NCBI GenBank assembly: GCA_043744175.1
Contig: JAYTVD010000129.1
Coordinates: 1 to 17,976 of the forward strand
Reading direction: 5' to 3'
Length of the DNA stretch: 17,976 nt
Source of the DNA: JANMEX01 sp043744175
GTDB lineage: Bacteria; Pseudomonadota; Alphaproteobacteria; Rhizobiales; Rhizobiaceae
Shown here piece by piece: positions 7,041 through 14,688 of this stretch. The first letter of the stretch is position 1. Every line of letters begins with the position of its first letter. A program made the position numbers and the translations under genes. The notes under the pieces were generated by a model, which did not search any database, was not told where the DNA came from, and worked only from the letters and a program-made list of their open reading frames with translations.

Positions 7041-8447
7041 TCAAATAAATATCTTCCCCGGATTCATAATCCCCAGCGGGTCCAGCGCCTGCTTCACTGA
7101 TTTCATCACATCAACCGCTTCGCCCAGTTCCTCGCGTAAAAAGCCGCGTTTGCCCTGCCCTATGCCGTGCTCGCCGGTGCAGGTTCCATCCATGCTTAGC
7201 GCCCGCGCATTCAGCCGCGCCACGAAACTTTCCGACGCTGCAATCTCAGCTGGATTATCCACATCGAGCAATATCAAAACATGGAAATTCCCGTCACCCG
7301 CATGGCCAACAATCGGCGCGATGAGGCCGCTTTGGGCAATGTCTTCTTCTGTCAACTTCACACATTCCGCCAGCCGCGAAATAGGCACGCATACATCCGT
7401 GGAGATGCCTTTCGCGCCGGGCCGCAGCGTAAGCGATGCCCAATAGGCATCGTGTCGCGCCCTCCACAATTTGGCGCGCGCATCGGGATCGGTTGTCCAC
7501 TGAAACGGTCCGCCGCCATTCTCCGCAGCAATCTCGCCAAAACCTTCGGCCTGCTCTTTCACACTAGCCTCGCTGCCATGAAACTCCACGAACAGGCATG
7601 GTGTTTCTGGGTTATTCAAACCCGAATACTGGTTCATGGCGCGAATTTGTAAACCATTTACCAGCTCAATCCGCGCCACGGGAATGCCAAACTGGATGGT
7701 AGCAATCACCGCATTGCAGGCGGCCTCAAGGCTCGGAAACGGGCAAATCCCGCCAGAAATCGCTGCCGGAATGCCGGAAAGTTTGAGTGTTAGCTCGGTG
7801 ATAATGCCCAGTGTGCCTTCGCTGCCCACAAACAGCCGTGTGAGATCATATCCCGCAGAGGTCTTCTTCACGCGACGCGCCGTCGTGATGAGCCTACCGT
7901 CCGCGCTCACTGCTTTTAGCGCCAAAACAGTCTCGCGCATCGTGCCATAACGCACAGCATTCGTACCGGAAGCCCGCGTGGAGGCCATGCCGCCAAGCGA
8001 GGCATTGGCTCCCGGATCAATCGGGAAAAACAGCCCTGTGGCCCGCAAATGCTCATTCAGGGCCTGCCGCGTCACCCCCGGTTCCACCACGCAATCCAAG
8101 TCATCCGCATGAACCGCCAGCACCTTGTCCATACGCGAAAGATCAAGCGAAATCCCGCCCGCAGGCGCGTTCACATGGCCTTCCAGCGAGGTTCCCGTGC
8201 CAAAAGCAATAATCGGCACGCGATGTTCAGCACATACCCGCACCACGGTTTGCACGTCCTCAGTCGAACCCGCAAACACCACACCATCCGGCGCTTGGTT
8301 TGGAATATAGGTGGTCGTGTGGGCATGCTGGCGGCGCACGTCCGCGCCCGTTTGAAACTGAGGCCCGAAGCGCTGGCGCAAAATCTCCACCGCCGCCGCA
8401 ATCCCCGCCTCATTGCGCGGCAAATTCAATATGTCCGAAAGCGACAT
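7041..8447 (-). CDS. FAD-binding D-lactate dehydrogenase / glycolate oxidase GlcD-like
   Basis: A 468-residue flavoenzyme that probably oxidises a D-2-hydroxyacid, most likely D-lactate, and passes electrons to the respiratory chain. The FAD-binding (PCMH) domain covers about residues 53-225, with IIAFGTGTSLEGH (79-91), DPGANASLGGMASTRASGTN (144-163) and VGSEGTLGIITELTL (207-221). The C-terminal FAD-oxidase domain carries the metal/substrate motifs GHAGDGNFH (381-389) and GEHGIGQGK (425-433), and ends LDPLGIMNPGKIF. Length and motif order fit the LDHD/GlcD family; exact substrate cannot be read from sequence. No signal peptide or membrane segment is evident. AGGG lies about 7 bases before the ATG. 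It is divergent from the thioesterase gene across 84 bases. Confidence 0.9.
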   Translation of the reverse strand: MSLSDILNLPRNEAGIAAAVEILRQRFGPQFQTGADVRRQHAHTTTYIPNQAPDGVVFAGSTEDVQTVVRVCAEHRVPIIAFGTGTSLEGHVNAPAGGISLDLSRMDKVLAVHADDLDCVVEPGVTRQALNEHLRATGLFFPIDPGANASLGGMASTRASGTNAVRYGTMRETVLALKAVSADGRLITTARRVKKTSAGYDLTRLFVGSEGTLGIITELTLKLSGIPAAISGGICPFPSLEAACNAVIATIQFGIPVARIELVNGLQIRAMNQYSGLNNPETPCLFVEFHGSEASVKEQAEGFGEIAAENGGGPFQWTTDPDARAKLWRARHDAYWASLTLRPGAKGISTDVCVPISRLAECVKLTEEDIAQSGLIAPIVGHAGDGNFHVLILLDVDNPAEIAASESFVARLNARALSMDGTCTGEHGIGQGKRGFLREELGEAVDVMKSVKQALDPLGIMNPGKIFI

Positions 8448-8531
8448 GAAACAACCCTAACCCGCACTTGGCGCTATTCTCCTGCCGCGCTACTGTGGCA
8501 ACAGCAACCCACACTGTCCATAGGTTTACCC

Positions 8532-9008
8532 ATGTCTAACGCCCTTTTCCGCTCCCCGCTCATGACCGTCGAACCGCAGTGGACCGATTACAACGGCCAC
8601 CTCAACATGGCCTATTATAACGTGCTGTTTGATCGTGGCGCAGATTTTGGCATCGGCGAACTGGGCATCACTCTGGACTATGTGAAGAACCGCAAGCTGA
8701 CCATTTACACCGCCGAAATTCACGTCTGCTACGTGCGCGAATTGCACCAAGGTCACCAAGTCTATGCCACCTTCCAAATCGTGGATTTCGACGAGAAACG
8801 CCTGCATGTGTTTCAAGAACTCTACCACGAAGACGGCTGGCTGGCCGCCACATCAGAAGTGCTCTCGCTCCACATAGACATGTCCGGCCCCAAGGTCGCC
8901 GCCTTTCCGGCGGATGTGATGGCGAAGATTAAAGCCATGGCGGAAGCGCAGAAAGATTTGCCGAGGCCGGAGCGTGCAGGACGCTCAATTGGGATAAGGA
9001 GGCGGTAG
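8532..9008 (+). CDS. Hotdog-fold acyl-CoA thioesterase (4HBT type)
   Basis: A 158-residue protein of the hotdog thioesterase superfamily that probably hydrolyses an acyl-CoA; the substrate is unknown. The signature WTDYNGHLNMAYYNVLFDRG (residues 17-36) carries the active-site Asp19 and the Asn21-Gly-His23 group seen in the 4HBT branch near carnitine-related thioesterases. Strands such as LTIYTAEIHVCYVREL and KRLHVFQELYHEDGWLAATSEVLSLHID follow in the usual order. The frame is open upstream to 8049, but that stretch lies opposite the dehydrogenase gene. The family starts at the ATG at 8532, with AGG about 8 bases before it. The last 25 residues are charged and probably disordered. Confidence 0.87.
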   Translation: MSNALFRSPLMTVEPQWTDYNGHLNMAYYNVLFDRGADFGIGELGITLDYVKNRKLTIYTAEIHVCYVRELHQGHQVYATFQIVDFDEKRLHVFQELYHEDGWLAATSEVLSLHIDMSGPKVAAFPADVMAKIKAMAEAQKDLPRPERAGRSIGIRRR

Positions 9009-9043
9009 GTATCAGACAAAGCGTCAAACAATATTTCTATCTC

Positions 9044-9072
9044 TTGTTTCAACAATTTCTGCCGTATACAAC
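9044..9072 (+). promoter_or_regulatory. Possible promoter of the nuclease cassette
   Basis: TTGTTT (9044-9049) and TACAAC (9067-9072) are 17 bases apart and would start transcription about 25 bases before the first TTG codon. Both boxes are imperfect, so this is a candidate only. Confidence 0.3.
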
Positions 9073-9104
9073 TCAGCAGATACTCGAATAGTGAGAGTCG
9101 ATAA

Positions 9105-10478
9105 TTGTTGATTTCGCCGCGCCTGACAGATTTTCATGGGGTATTGAAGCCTCAGGCGGAACTGGCTTTTGCCATCCCCCATCTTCGAGAAGACATACCA
9201 CTATACGTCGATCCATTTCTTTTGTGGGCTTCACCTTCTATGCAAGACCAAGCGGCCCATACAGCACTCATAAATGCATTCAACCACCTCGGATACACAT
9301 ACACAAAGGGCAACCCTGAGGACGCGATAGACACTCTTATTAGAGCGTCAGAGTGCGACGAAGTTGGACTGGGGTCTTCGGCAAAGCGAAAGGGCAAACG
9401 AATTGGTCGAGAGAAAGCAATTGAAGTCCTTGAGTTATTTAAGCGTATACCGCAATACCAAACGAATGGTTTTCGACATTTTGAAGAGATACAATTCTTC
9501 GTCGATGGTATCTCCAAGGACCGCATTAGCGATATAACCTGCAATTTTCTAAAGTCATTTCTGATAGACTTCAGCATCGACGAGTGTAATCGCCTTGGAA
9601 TACCCGTACAAACCTCGCTTGTGCCCGATCTATACAACTATAGAAAAAATATCTTTGAAAATGCTGAACGAATTGAGCTTCCGTTCAATCCTGAATCCGG
9701 AAAGCCACTTATCTTGGTACCAAAACGCTGGCTGAGGTTCAGTCCATGGATCAGCTATGACGATTACTTCAAGGCCTACTGCCCGCTCGATGATATCTCA
9801 CATGAACCAGAGAAGATTGGGCGAGTCGAAGTGCTCGCATATAATCGCGATAACTATGGCGTCGTTGATACTTACATCAAAGAGAAAGAACGAACTTTTG
9901 CGGACTGCCACAATGACCCCCTTTTCTCGCAGATTCCGATTGTGTCAGCTGCGAGAAAGCTGAAGCTGATTAAAGGCCTACCTACTGGCAAGACCGATAA
10001 CGCGGACCGCGAGTATGAAGATGCTGTATGTGAGCTGCTTCCCTCGCTTTTGTATCCGCAATTGGATTTCGCAGCGGCTCAGAGCCGAACAGAAAGCGGG
10101 TCGCAAATCCGGGACCTTATCTTTTACAACAACCGCTCGCACCCGTTTTTAGAAGAGCTGGTGCAGACTTATGATGCGTGTCAGATTGTTTTCGAAATGA
10201 AAAATGTCGCAGAGGTCAGTCGAGACCATATTAATCAGCTCAACCGATACATGACCGACAGTCTCGGAAAGTTCGGGGTGTTGGTTACTCGCAATCGGCT
10301 AACTAAGGCACGCTTTCAAAACACCATAGATCTATGGGCAGGGCAGCGGCGCTGCATTGTCACTATCTTGGATGAGGATGTTTCACAGATGGTCAGCCTA
10401 TTTGAGAGCAAACAAAGATTGCCCCTCGACGTACTAAAAAAGAAATATGTTGAATTCACGCGGGCTTGCCCGAGCTAG
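9105..10478 (+). CDS. PD-(D/E)XK nuclease-like protein with uncharacterised N-terminal domain
   Basis: I do not recognise a named family. The C-terminal part (about residues 300-425) has the layout of a PD-(D/E)XK nuclease. Helix acid residues (REYEDAV, 302-308) come first, then Asp337 in QIRDLIFYN, Glu364-Met-Lys366 in IVFEMKNVAE, and Gln378 in HINQLNRYM, the position of the conserved Gln in RecB/Mrr-like members. GKFGVLVTRN is the expected following strand. The N-terminal part starts SPRLTDFHGVLKPQAELAFAIPHL and contains LYVDPFLLWASP (33-44). There is no membrane segment or signal peptide. An in-frame TAA directly precedes TTG at 9105, so the start is TTG 9105 or 9108. It is first in a tight three-gene cassette. 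It could act on DNA or RNA, or be a defence effector; that is inference. Confidence 0.75.
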   Translation: MLISPRLTDFHGVLKPQAELAFAIPHLREDIPLYVDPFLLWASPSMQDQAAHTALINAFNHLGYTYTKGNPEDAIDTLIRASECDEVGLGSSAKRKGKRIGREKAIEVLELFKRIPQYQTNGFRHFEEIQFFVDGISKDRISDITCNFLKSFLIDFSIDECNRLGIPVQTSLVPDLYNYRKNIFENAERIELPFNPESGKPLILVPKRWLRFSPWISYDDYFKAYCPLDDISHEPEKIGRVEVLAYNRDNYGVVDTYIKEKERTFADCHNDPLFSQIPIVSAARKLKLIKGLPTGKTDNADREYEDAVCELLPSLLYPQLDFAAAQSRTESGSQIRDLIFYNNRSHPFLEELVQTYDACQIVFEMKNVAEVSRDHINQLNRYMTDSLGKFGVLVTRNRLTKARFQNTIDLWAGQRRCIVTILDEDVSQMVSLFESKQRLPLDVLKKKYVEFTRACPS

Positions 10479-10486
10479 GAATTTAG

Positions 10487-10867
10487 ATGAACCGCACGGA
10501 AGTAGAAAACCTTGAAAAGGTGACTGGACAACTTGAGGGTTTGCACAGGGAGATATCTATACTAGCCAAAAAATCACCTAATGACGCTCTGAATGCATTC
10601 AAACTAAAAATGCTAAATGCAGCACTTACCTCAGCAAACTTCATATTAAAAATTGCTTATAAACCTATAGATGGATTTGATAGGTTCGAGATGGACGACG
10701 TCCCTACAAACAGCGACGCCACAGTGGTTTTGTCGGCATACTTGGAGGAACTTGAACGCTATCGAACGGACAACATCAAACGATCAACGACAGGGTGGTG
10801 GCAATTTGAGTTAGACGATAACACTCAAATAAAAACGGCTATCCCTAAGAAATTGAAAGACAAATGA
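10487..10867 (+). CDS. Small protein of unknown function, paralogue of the next gene
   Basis: Unrecognised 126-residue protein, charged and mainly helical by composition, with no signal peptide or membrane segment. It starts 8 bases after the nuclease-like gene, with AGGA 6 bases before its ATG. Residues about 14-93 resemble the next protein: LEGLHREISILAKKSPNDAL pairs with FEHLAKEVKALGMKKPTETL, and DATVVLSAYLEELERYR with DAILILSQYEGALKGYR. The conserved core is therefore a helix, a 'K.P...L.A.K.K..N..L' stretch, an acidic 'DD' patch and a final helix. This protein has an extra C-terminal tail with WWQFELDD. Position suggests a partner, regulator or antitoxin of the nuclease-like protein; nothing in the sequence proves this. 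Confidence 0.7.
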   Translation: MNRTEVENLEKVTGQLEGLHREISILAKKSPNDALNAFKLKMLNAALTSANFILKIAYKPIDGFDRFEMDDVPTNSDATVVLSAYLEELERYRTDNIKRSTTGWWQFELDDNTQIKTAIPKKLKDK

Positions 10868-10868
10868 T

Positions 10869-11213
10869 ATGGAGCAACAAACTACACGCGCTAAAGCGGA
10901 CGCTTACGACGGCGTATCTTCGCCATTTGAACATTTGGCTAAGGAGGTTAAGGCACTTGGTATGAAAAAACCAACCGAGACACTTAGTGCCAACAAGGTG
11001 AAGTTCATCAACAGAATTTTGGTGGACATCCAGAAGGTTACTGAAGGAGAGCCCGAGGCCAGATATCTTGACTTACTAGACGACGAAGCTCTTCCTCAAT
11101 TCGGAGACGCAATCCTTATTTTGTCCCAGTATGAAGGAGCATTGAAAGGATACAGGGAACGCTACTTTAGATATGTCTCAGGACAGGGGCACTCATGGCA
11201 GACCAAAAATTGA
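10869..11213 (+). CDS. Small protein of unknown function, paralogue of the previous gene
   Basis: Unrecognised 114-residue protein, the second copy of the small paralogous pair. Its ATG lies one base after the TGA of the preceding gene, so translation is probably coupled. Shared positions include K.P..TLSANKVKFINRIL, the acidic DLLDDEALPQFGDAI and the final LSQYEGALKGYRERYF. An N-terminal extension of about 18 residues (MEQQTTRAKADAYDGVSS) is not shared, and the tryptophan-rich tail of its partner is absent. There is no membrane segment. Such pairs often form heterodimers or arise by duplication; which applies here is unknown. Confidence 0.7.
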   Translation: MEQQTTRAKADAYDGVSSPFEHLAKEVKALGMKKPTETLSANKVKFINRILVDIQKVTEGEPEARYLDLLDDEALPQFGDAILILSQYEGALKGYRERYFRYVSGQGHSWQTKN

Positions 11214-11220
11214 CCACAGC

Positions 11221-11273
11221 CTGCAAAACTTTTCAAACTCTTTTGCAGAAATAATGGCAAATCTTTGCCTTTT
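11221..11273 (+). terminator. Two hairpins closing the accessory cassette
   Basis: CTGCAAAA (11221-11228) and TTTTGCAG (11241-11248) form a perfect 8-bp inverted repeat with a 12-base loop. A second hairpin, GGCAAA-TC-TTTGCC (11256-11269), is followed by TTTT, a terminator-like ending. They lie between the cassette and uvrD, so uvrD probably has its own promoter, though I see no clear one. Confidence 0.5.
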
Positions 11274-11299
11274 CCCCCGAATCGCACCACATACGTCCC

Positions 11300-13894
11300 A
11301 TGTCAGATCCATTCGACGACATTCCGTTTTTTGACGCGCCCAAACCGCCTCAAGCGCCCGCTCCGCAGCCTAAAGGCAGCGGTGGCATTGCTGCGCGCGC
11401 TATGGCGGCGCGGCATGGGCAAAATGGCAATGCGTCTTATCTTGAAGGGCTGAACCCGGAGCAGCGCCTCGCGGTGGAAACCGTGGATGGCCCGGTACTG
11501 GTTTTGGCGGGCGCAGGCACGGGCAAGACCCGCGTACTCACCACCCGCATCGCCCATATTTTGGCGACAGGCAAAGCCTTCCCAAGCCAAATTCTTGCTG
11601 TGACTTTCACCAACAAAGCCGCGCGCGAGATGAAAGAGCGCATCGGCCATCTGGTTGGCGAGGCCGTGGAAGGGATGCCGTGGCTCGGCACGTTCCACTC
11701 CATCGGCGTCAAGCTGCTGCGCCGCCACGCCGAGCTTGTTGGGCTCAAATCCAACTTCACGATTTTAGACACCGACGATGTCGTGCGCCTTATCAAGCAA
11801 CTTATCCAAGCCGAGGGGCTGGACGACAAGCGCTGGCCCGCGCGCCAATTTGCTATGATGATAGACGGCTGGAAGAACAAGGCCCTAAGCCCGAAGGAAA
11901 TTCCCGAAGGCGATGCCCGCTCGTTTGCGGCTGGCAAAGGCCGCGAGCTTTATGCCGCTTACCAGAACCGCCTGAAAACGCTGAACGCCTGCGACTTCGG
12001 CGATCTCCTCATGCACCCCATCCAAATGTTCCGAGACAATCCGGATGTGCTGGCCGAATATCACAACAAGTTCCGCTATATTCTGGTGGATGAATATCAA
12101 GACACGAACATTGCGCAATATTTGTGGCTGAGGCTGCTGGCGCAGGCCCGCCAAACTTCGGCCGAAGGCCGCAAGGGCGACCGCCCGTCGGGCGACTTTT
12201 CGCCCGCGCCCGCGCAGGCCAGCGCCGACAGGCGCGATGCGGCCGTGAGCGCAAGCAAAGTAAACATCTGCTGCGTTGGCGATGACGACCAGTCCATCTA
12301 TGGCTGGCGCGGCGCGGAAGTGGATAACATCCTGCGCTTCGACAAGGATTTCCCCGGCGCTGTCGTCATCAAGCTGGAGCGCAACTATCGCTCCACGGAA
12401 CATATCCTTGGCGCAGCAGCGCATCTTATAGCCCATAATGAAGGCCGCCTTGGCAAGACGCTGTTCACCGAAAAGGCTGACCCGGACCATGATAAAGTCA
12501 TGGTCCATGCCGGCTGGGATTCCGAAGAGGAAGCCCGCGCGGTCGGCGAAGAAATCGAGCAGTTGCAGCGCAAGCAGCATAAGCTGAATGACATGGCCAT
12601 TCTGGTGCGCGCCTCGTTCCAAATGCGCGAGTTTGAAGATCGTTTTGTCACGCTCGGCCTCAATTACCGCGTCATTGGCGGGCCGCGTTTCTATGAACGT
12701 GCCGAAATTCGCGATGCGATGGCCTACTTCCGCGTGGTGGCGCAGGCGGCGGACGATCTGGCTTTTGAGCGCATTATCAATGTGCCCAAGCGCGGCCTTG
12801 GCGAGGCGGCAGTGCGCCAAATCCATGATGCCGCGCGCGGCCAAGGCATCCCCATGCTGTCGGCCTCAGCGCTGCTTATTAACACCGAAGAGCTAAAGCC
12901 CAAAGTGCGCTCCACGCTGCGCAACGTGGTGGAGCTGTTCGAGCGCTGGACCTTAGCGCTGGAAACCAAGCCCCATGTCGAACTTGCCGAGCAAATTCTC
13001 GAAGAGAGCGGCTACACCGACATGTGGAAGGCCGACCGTTCGGCGGAAGCGCCGGGGCGCTTGGAAAACCTAAAAGAACTCATCCGCTCCATGGAAGATT
13101 ACGAGAGCCTGCGCTCATTCTTGGAGCATGTCTCGCTGGTGATGGATGCCGAAAAGAACGAGGATCTCGACGCCGTCAACATCATGACGCTGCATGGCGC
13201 CAAAGGCTTAGAGTTCAACACCGTGTTTCTGCCCGGCTGGGAAGAGGGCCTGTTTCCCCACCAGCGCTCGCTGGATGAGGGCGGCCGTTCGGGGCTGGAA
13301 GAAGAGCGCCGCCTCGCCTATGTCGGCCTCACCCGCGCCAAGCACCGCGCACACATCTGGTTCGTCTCCAACCGCCGCATTCACGGCATGTGGCAAAGCA
13401 CCATTCCGTCCCGCTTTTTAGACGAGTTGCCCCCCGCCCATGTGGAAGTGGCAGAAGCCGGAAACAGTTTCGGCGGCTACGGTCAAGGCCGCGGCGGCGG
13501 CAACCCCTATGGCGCGTCGCGCTTTGATAAAACCGAAGCCTTCTCCGGCAATTACAATTCCCCCGGCTGGCAGCGCGCCCAAGCCAACCGCACCGAAGCC
13601 ACCGCCAACAACTGGGGCAACCGCTCCGGCCACGCCGTAGAGCGCATCGCCTACGGCGAAACCGACTCAAAACGCGGCGCCGGCCCCGGCTCCGTAAAAC
13701 CCCGCACGATTGAGGGCGAACTAATAGCCAAAAGCGTCAGCGACACCCCCTCACGGTTTTTCGTGGGAGACCGCGTGTTTCATATTAAGTTTGGCAATGG
13801 GAATGTGTCCGGCATTGAGGGTAACAAGCTGACGATATTGTTTGATAAGGCGGGGGAGAAGCGGGTTCTGGACGGGTTTGTTGAGCGGGTTTGA
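11300..13894 (+). CDS. uvrD: ATP-dependent DNA helicase UvrD/PcrA
   Basis: A superfamily 1A 3'-5' helicase that removes excised oligonucleotides in nucleotide excision repair and acts in mismatch repair and replication restart. The 864 residues carry all motifs in order. These are the Q motif LNPEQRLAVE, Walker A GAGTGKT (71-77), VTFTNKAAREMKER, motif II DEYQDT (about 264), motif III DDDQSIYGWRGA (about 328), LERNYRST (about 358), TLHGAKGLEF (about 629) and EERRLAYVGLTRAK (about 667). The final 45 residues (DRVFHIKFGNGNVSGIEGNKL) are the Tudor-like tail. Odd: about 36 extra residues (about 283-320), rich in Ala/Gly/Asp/Arg/Ser, sit between motifs II and III where homologues run straight on. 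A glycine-rich linker precedes the tail. The start at 11300 has a poor ribosome binding site. Confidence 0.95.
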   Translation: MSDPFDDIPFFDAPKPPQAPAPQPKGSGGIAARAMAARHGQNGNASYLEGLNPEQRLAVETVDGPVLVLAGAGTGKTRVLTTRIAHILATGKAFPSQILAVTFTNKAAREMKERIGHLVGEAVEGMPWLGTFHSIGVKLLRRHAELVGLKSNFTILDTDDVVRLIKQLIQAEGLDDKRWPARQFAMMIDGWKNKALSPKEIPEGDARSFAAGKGRELYAAYQNRLKTLNACDFGDLLMHPIQMFRDNPDVLAEYHNKFRYILVDEYQDTNIAQYLWLRLLAQARQTSAEGRKGDRPSGDFSPAPAQASADRRDAAVSASKVNICCVGDDDQSIYGWRGAEVDNILRFDKDFPGAVVIKLERNYRSTEHILGAAAHLIAHNEGRLGKTLFTEKADPDHDKVMVHAGWDSEEEARAVGEEIEQLQRKQHKLNDMAILVRASFQMREFEDRFVTLGLNYRVIGGPRFYERAEIRDAMAYFRVVAQAADDLAFERIINVPKRGLGEAAVRQIHDAARGQGIPMLSASALLINTEELKPKVRSTLRNVVELFERWTLALETKPHVELAEQILEESGYTDMWKADRSAEAPGRLENLKELIRSMEDYESLRSFLEHVSLVMDAEKNEDLDAVNIMTLHGAKGLEFNTVFLPGWEEGLFPHQRSLDEGGRSGLEEERRLAYVGLTRAKHRAHIWFVSNRRIHGMWQSTIPSRFLDELPPAHVEVAEAGNSFGGYGQGRGGGNPYGASRFDKTEAFSGNYNSPGWQRAQANRTEATANNWGNRSGHAVERIAYGETDSKRGAGPGSVKPRTIEGELIAKSVSDTPSRFFVGDRVFHIKFGNGNVSGIEGNKLTILFDKAGEKRVLDGFVERV
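12140..12260 (+). repeat. Palindrome-rich in-frame insertion in uvrD
   Basis: This stretch encodes the extra residues between helicase motifs II and III. It is flanked by the direct repeat GCGCAGGCC (12140-12148 and 12212-12220). It contains the 12-bp palindrome CTTCGGCCGAAG (12156-12167), GGGCG-AC-CGCCC (12175-12186) and the hairpin GGGCGA-CTTT-TCGCCC (12190-12205). The density of small palindromes in an open frame recalls palindromic elements that insert into coding genes. Whether it recurs elsewhere in this genome cannot be seen from here. Confidence 0.5.
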
Positions 13895-13898
13895 GATT

Positions 13899-14519
13899 GT
13901 GAAGAAATTTCTTTCAAAAGATATTGCGCTAAAGATATGGGCGTTAGTTTTAGGAACTATCGCAATATACATAGTATTTTCTTCTTTTATGCCCGCCTCT
14001 ATCTCAAGCTATATTTTACCAGACTTCTTGGTTGTCAAAGAACCAAAAAGCCGATACATAAATTCTAGGGGCGCAGATCCAGCGATAGACGCCGGTTTCA
14101 ATATAATTATAAGTATAATACTTTACATTTTTTCGCTAAAATTGATAAGAGATAGATTTTACGGTGCAATTTTTGTTCTAGTTTTCTCAAGTTATTTCAC
14201 TATTTTATCGTTTTCAATTATTTACTACCGAATAGCAGATGGATTAATTATTGAACAGAAATTATTGAACCATTACGATTCATTTTACCTATCGCTTGAC
14301 GCATTTTTTAACTCTAATATTTCAGGTATACAAATCGACAAAATGCTTCGGCCAGTTGCTGCGTTAGAAATGTTCTTGGGATTTCTCTACCTTGGAACAC
14401 TAATTTCTTATATATTTCTGATTTATACGACCAGCTTGGAAGGGCCTAATATTGCTGACCAATCCAAGTTTCCCAGTAAGAAATTTACTTTAAGAAAGAG
14501 AAGGTGGCCGCCGCGATAG
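13899..14519 (+). CDS. Multi-pass membrane protein of unknown function
   Basis: Unrecognised protein of 206 residues. I chose the GTG at 13899, 4 bases after the uvrD stop; the frame runs back into uvrD (ATG 13842), which would give an overlapping start. Four hydrophobic segments are visible: IWALVLGTIAIYIVFSSFM, NIIISIILYIFSLKLI, FYGAIFVLVFSSYFTILSFSII and LEMFLGFLYLGTLISYIFLIY. A short basic C-terminus (KKFTLRKRRWPPR) is probably cytoplasmic. The DNA is visibly AT-rich compared with uvrD and the core genes, and codons end in A/T, suggesting transfer from another source. No known domain or motif is evident, so no function is assigned. Confidence 0.6.
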   Translation: MKKFLSKDIALKIWALVLGTIAIYIVFSSFMPASISSYILPDFLVVKEPKSRYINSRGADPAIDAGFNIIISIILYIFSLKLIRDRFYGAIFVLVFSSYFTILSFSIIYYRIADGLIIEQKLLNHYDSFYLSLDAFFNSNISGIQIDKMLRPVAALEMFLGFLYLGTLISYIFLIYTTSLEGPNIADQSKFPSKKFTLRKRRWPPR

Positions 14520-14543
14520 GCGCACCCTAACCTAGGTCCAAAT

Positions 14544-14638
14544 GATCTCTCCCATTTGAGGGTCCGTTGCGTAATTGACTAATCGCGAGATATTTACGAG
14601 CGATATTGAGCGGCGACGTGCCCTCAATGGGAGAGATC
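14544..14638. repeat. 95-bp element with inverted ends
   Basis: GATCTCTCCCATTTGAGGG (14544-14562) and CCCTCAATGGGAGAGATC (14621-14638) are inverted copies except for one extra T in the left arm. About 58 bases separate them. As RNA they would form an 18-bp stem with one bulge. It encodes nothing and could be a small non-autonomous mobile element, a repeat unit or part of a long terminator for the membrane-protein gene. Confidence 0.6.
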
Positions 14639-14688
14639 GGCTAATCTCTAAACATTTCGCTTAACGCTTGTCTCGCTGTCCGCTGTTC

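Noticed and set aside
8049..8531. 161-codon N-terminal extension of the thioesterase
   Set aside because: It runs opposite the conserved dehydrogenase gene and has no thioesterase character; the family starts at 8532.
11195..11254. 19-codon open frame MADQKLTTACKTFQTLLQK overlapping the end of the second small gene
   Set aside because: Too short to support; it overlaps the cassette hairpin and has no convincing ribosome binding site.
11885..12844. 319-codon open frame opposite uvrD
   Set aside because: It is the reverse of a highly conserved helicase gene; long antisense frames are common in GC-rich coding DNA.
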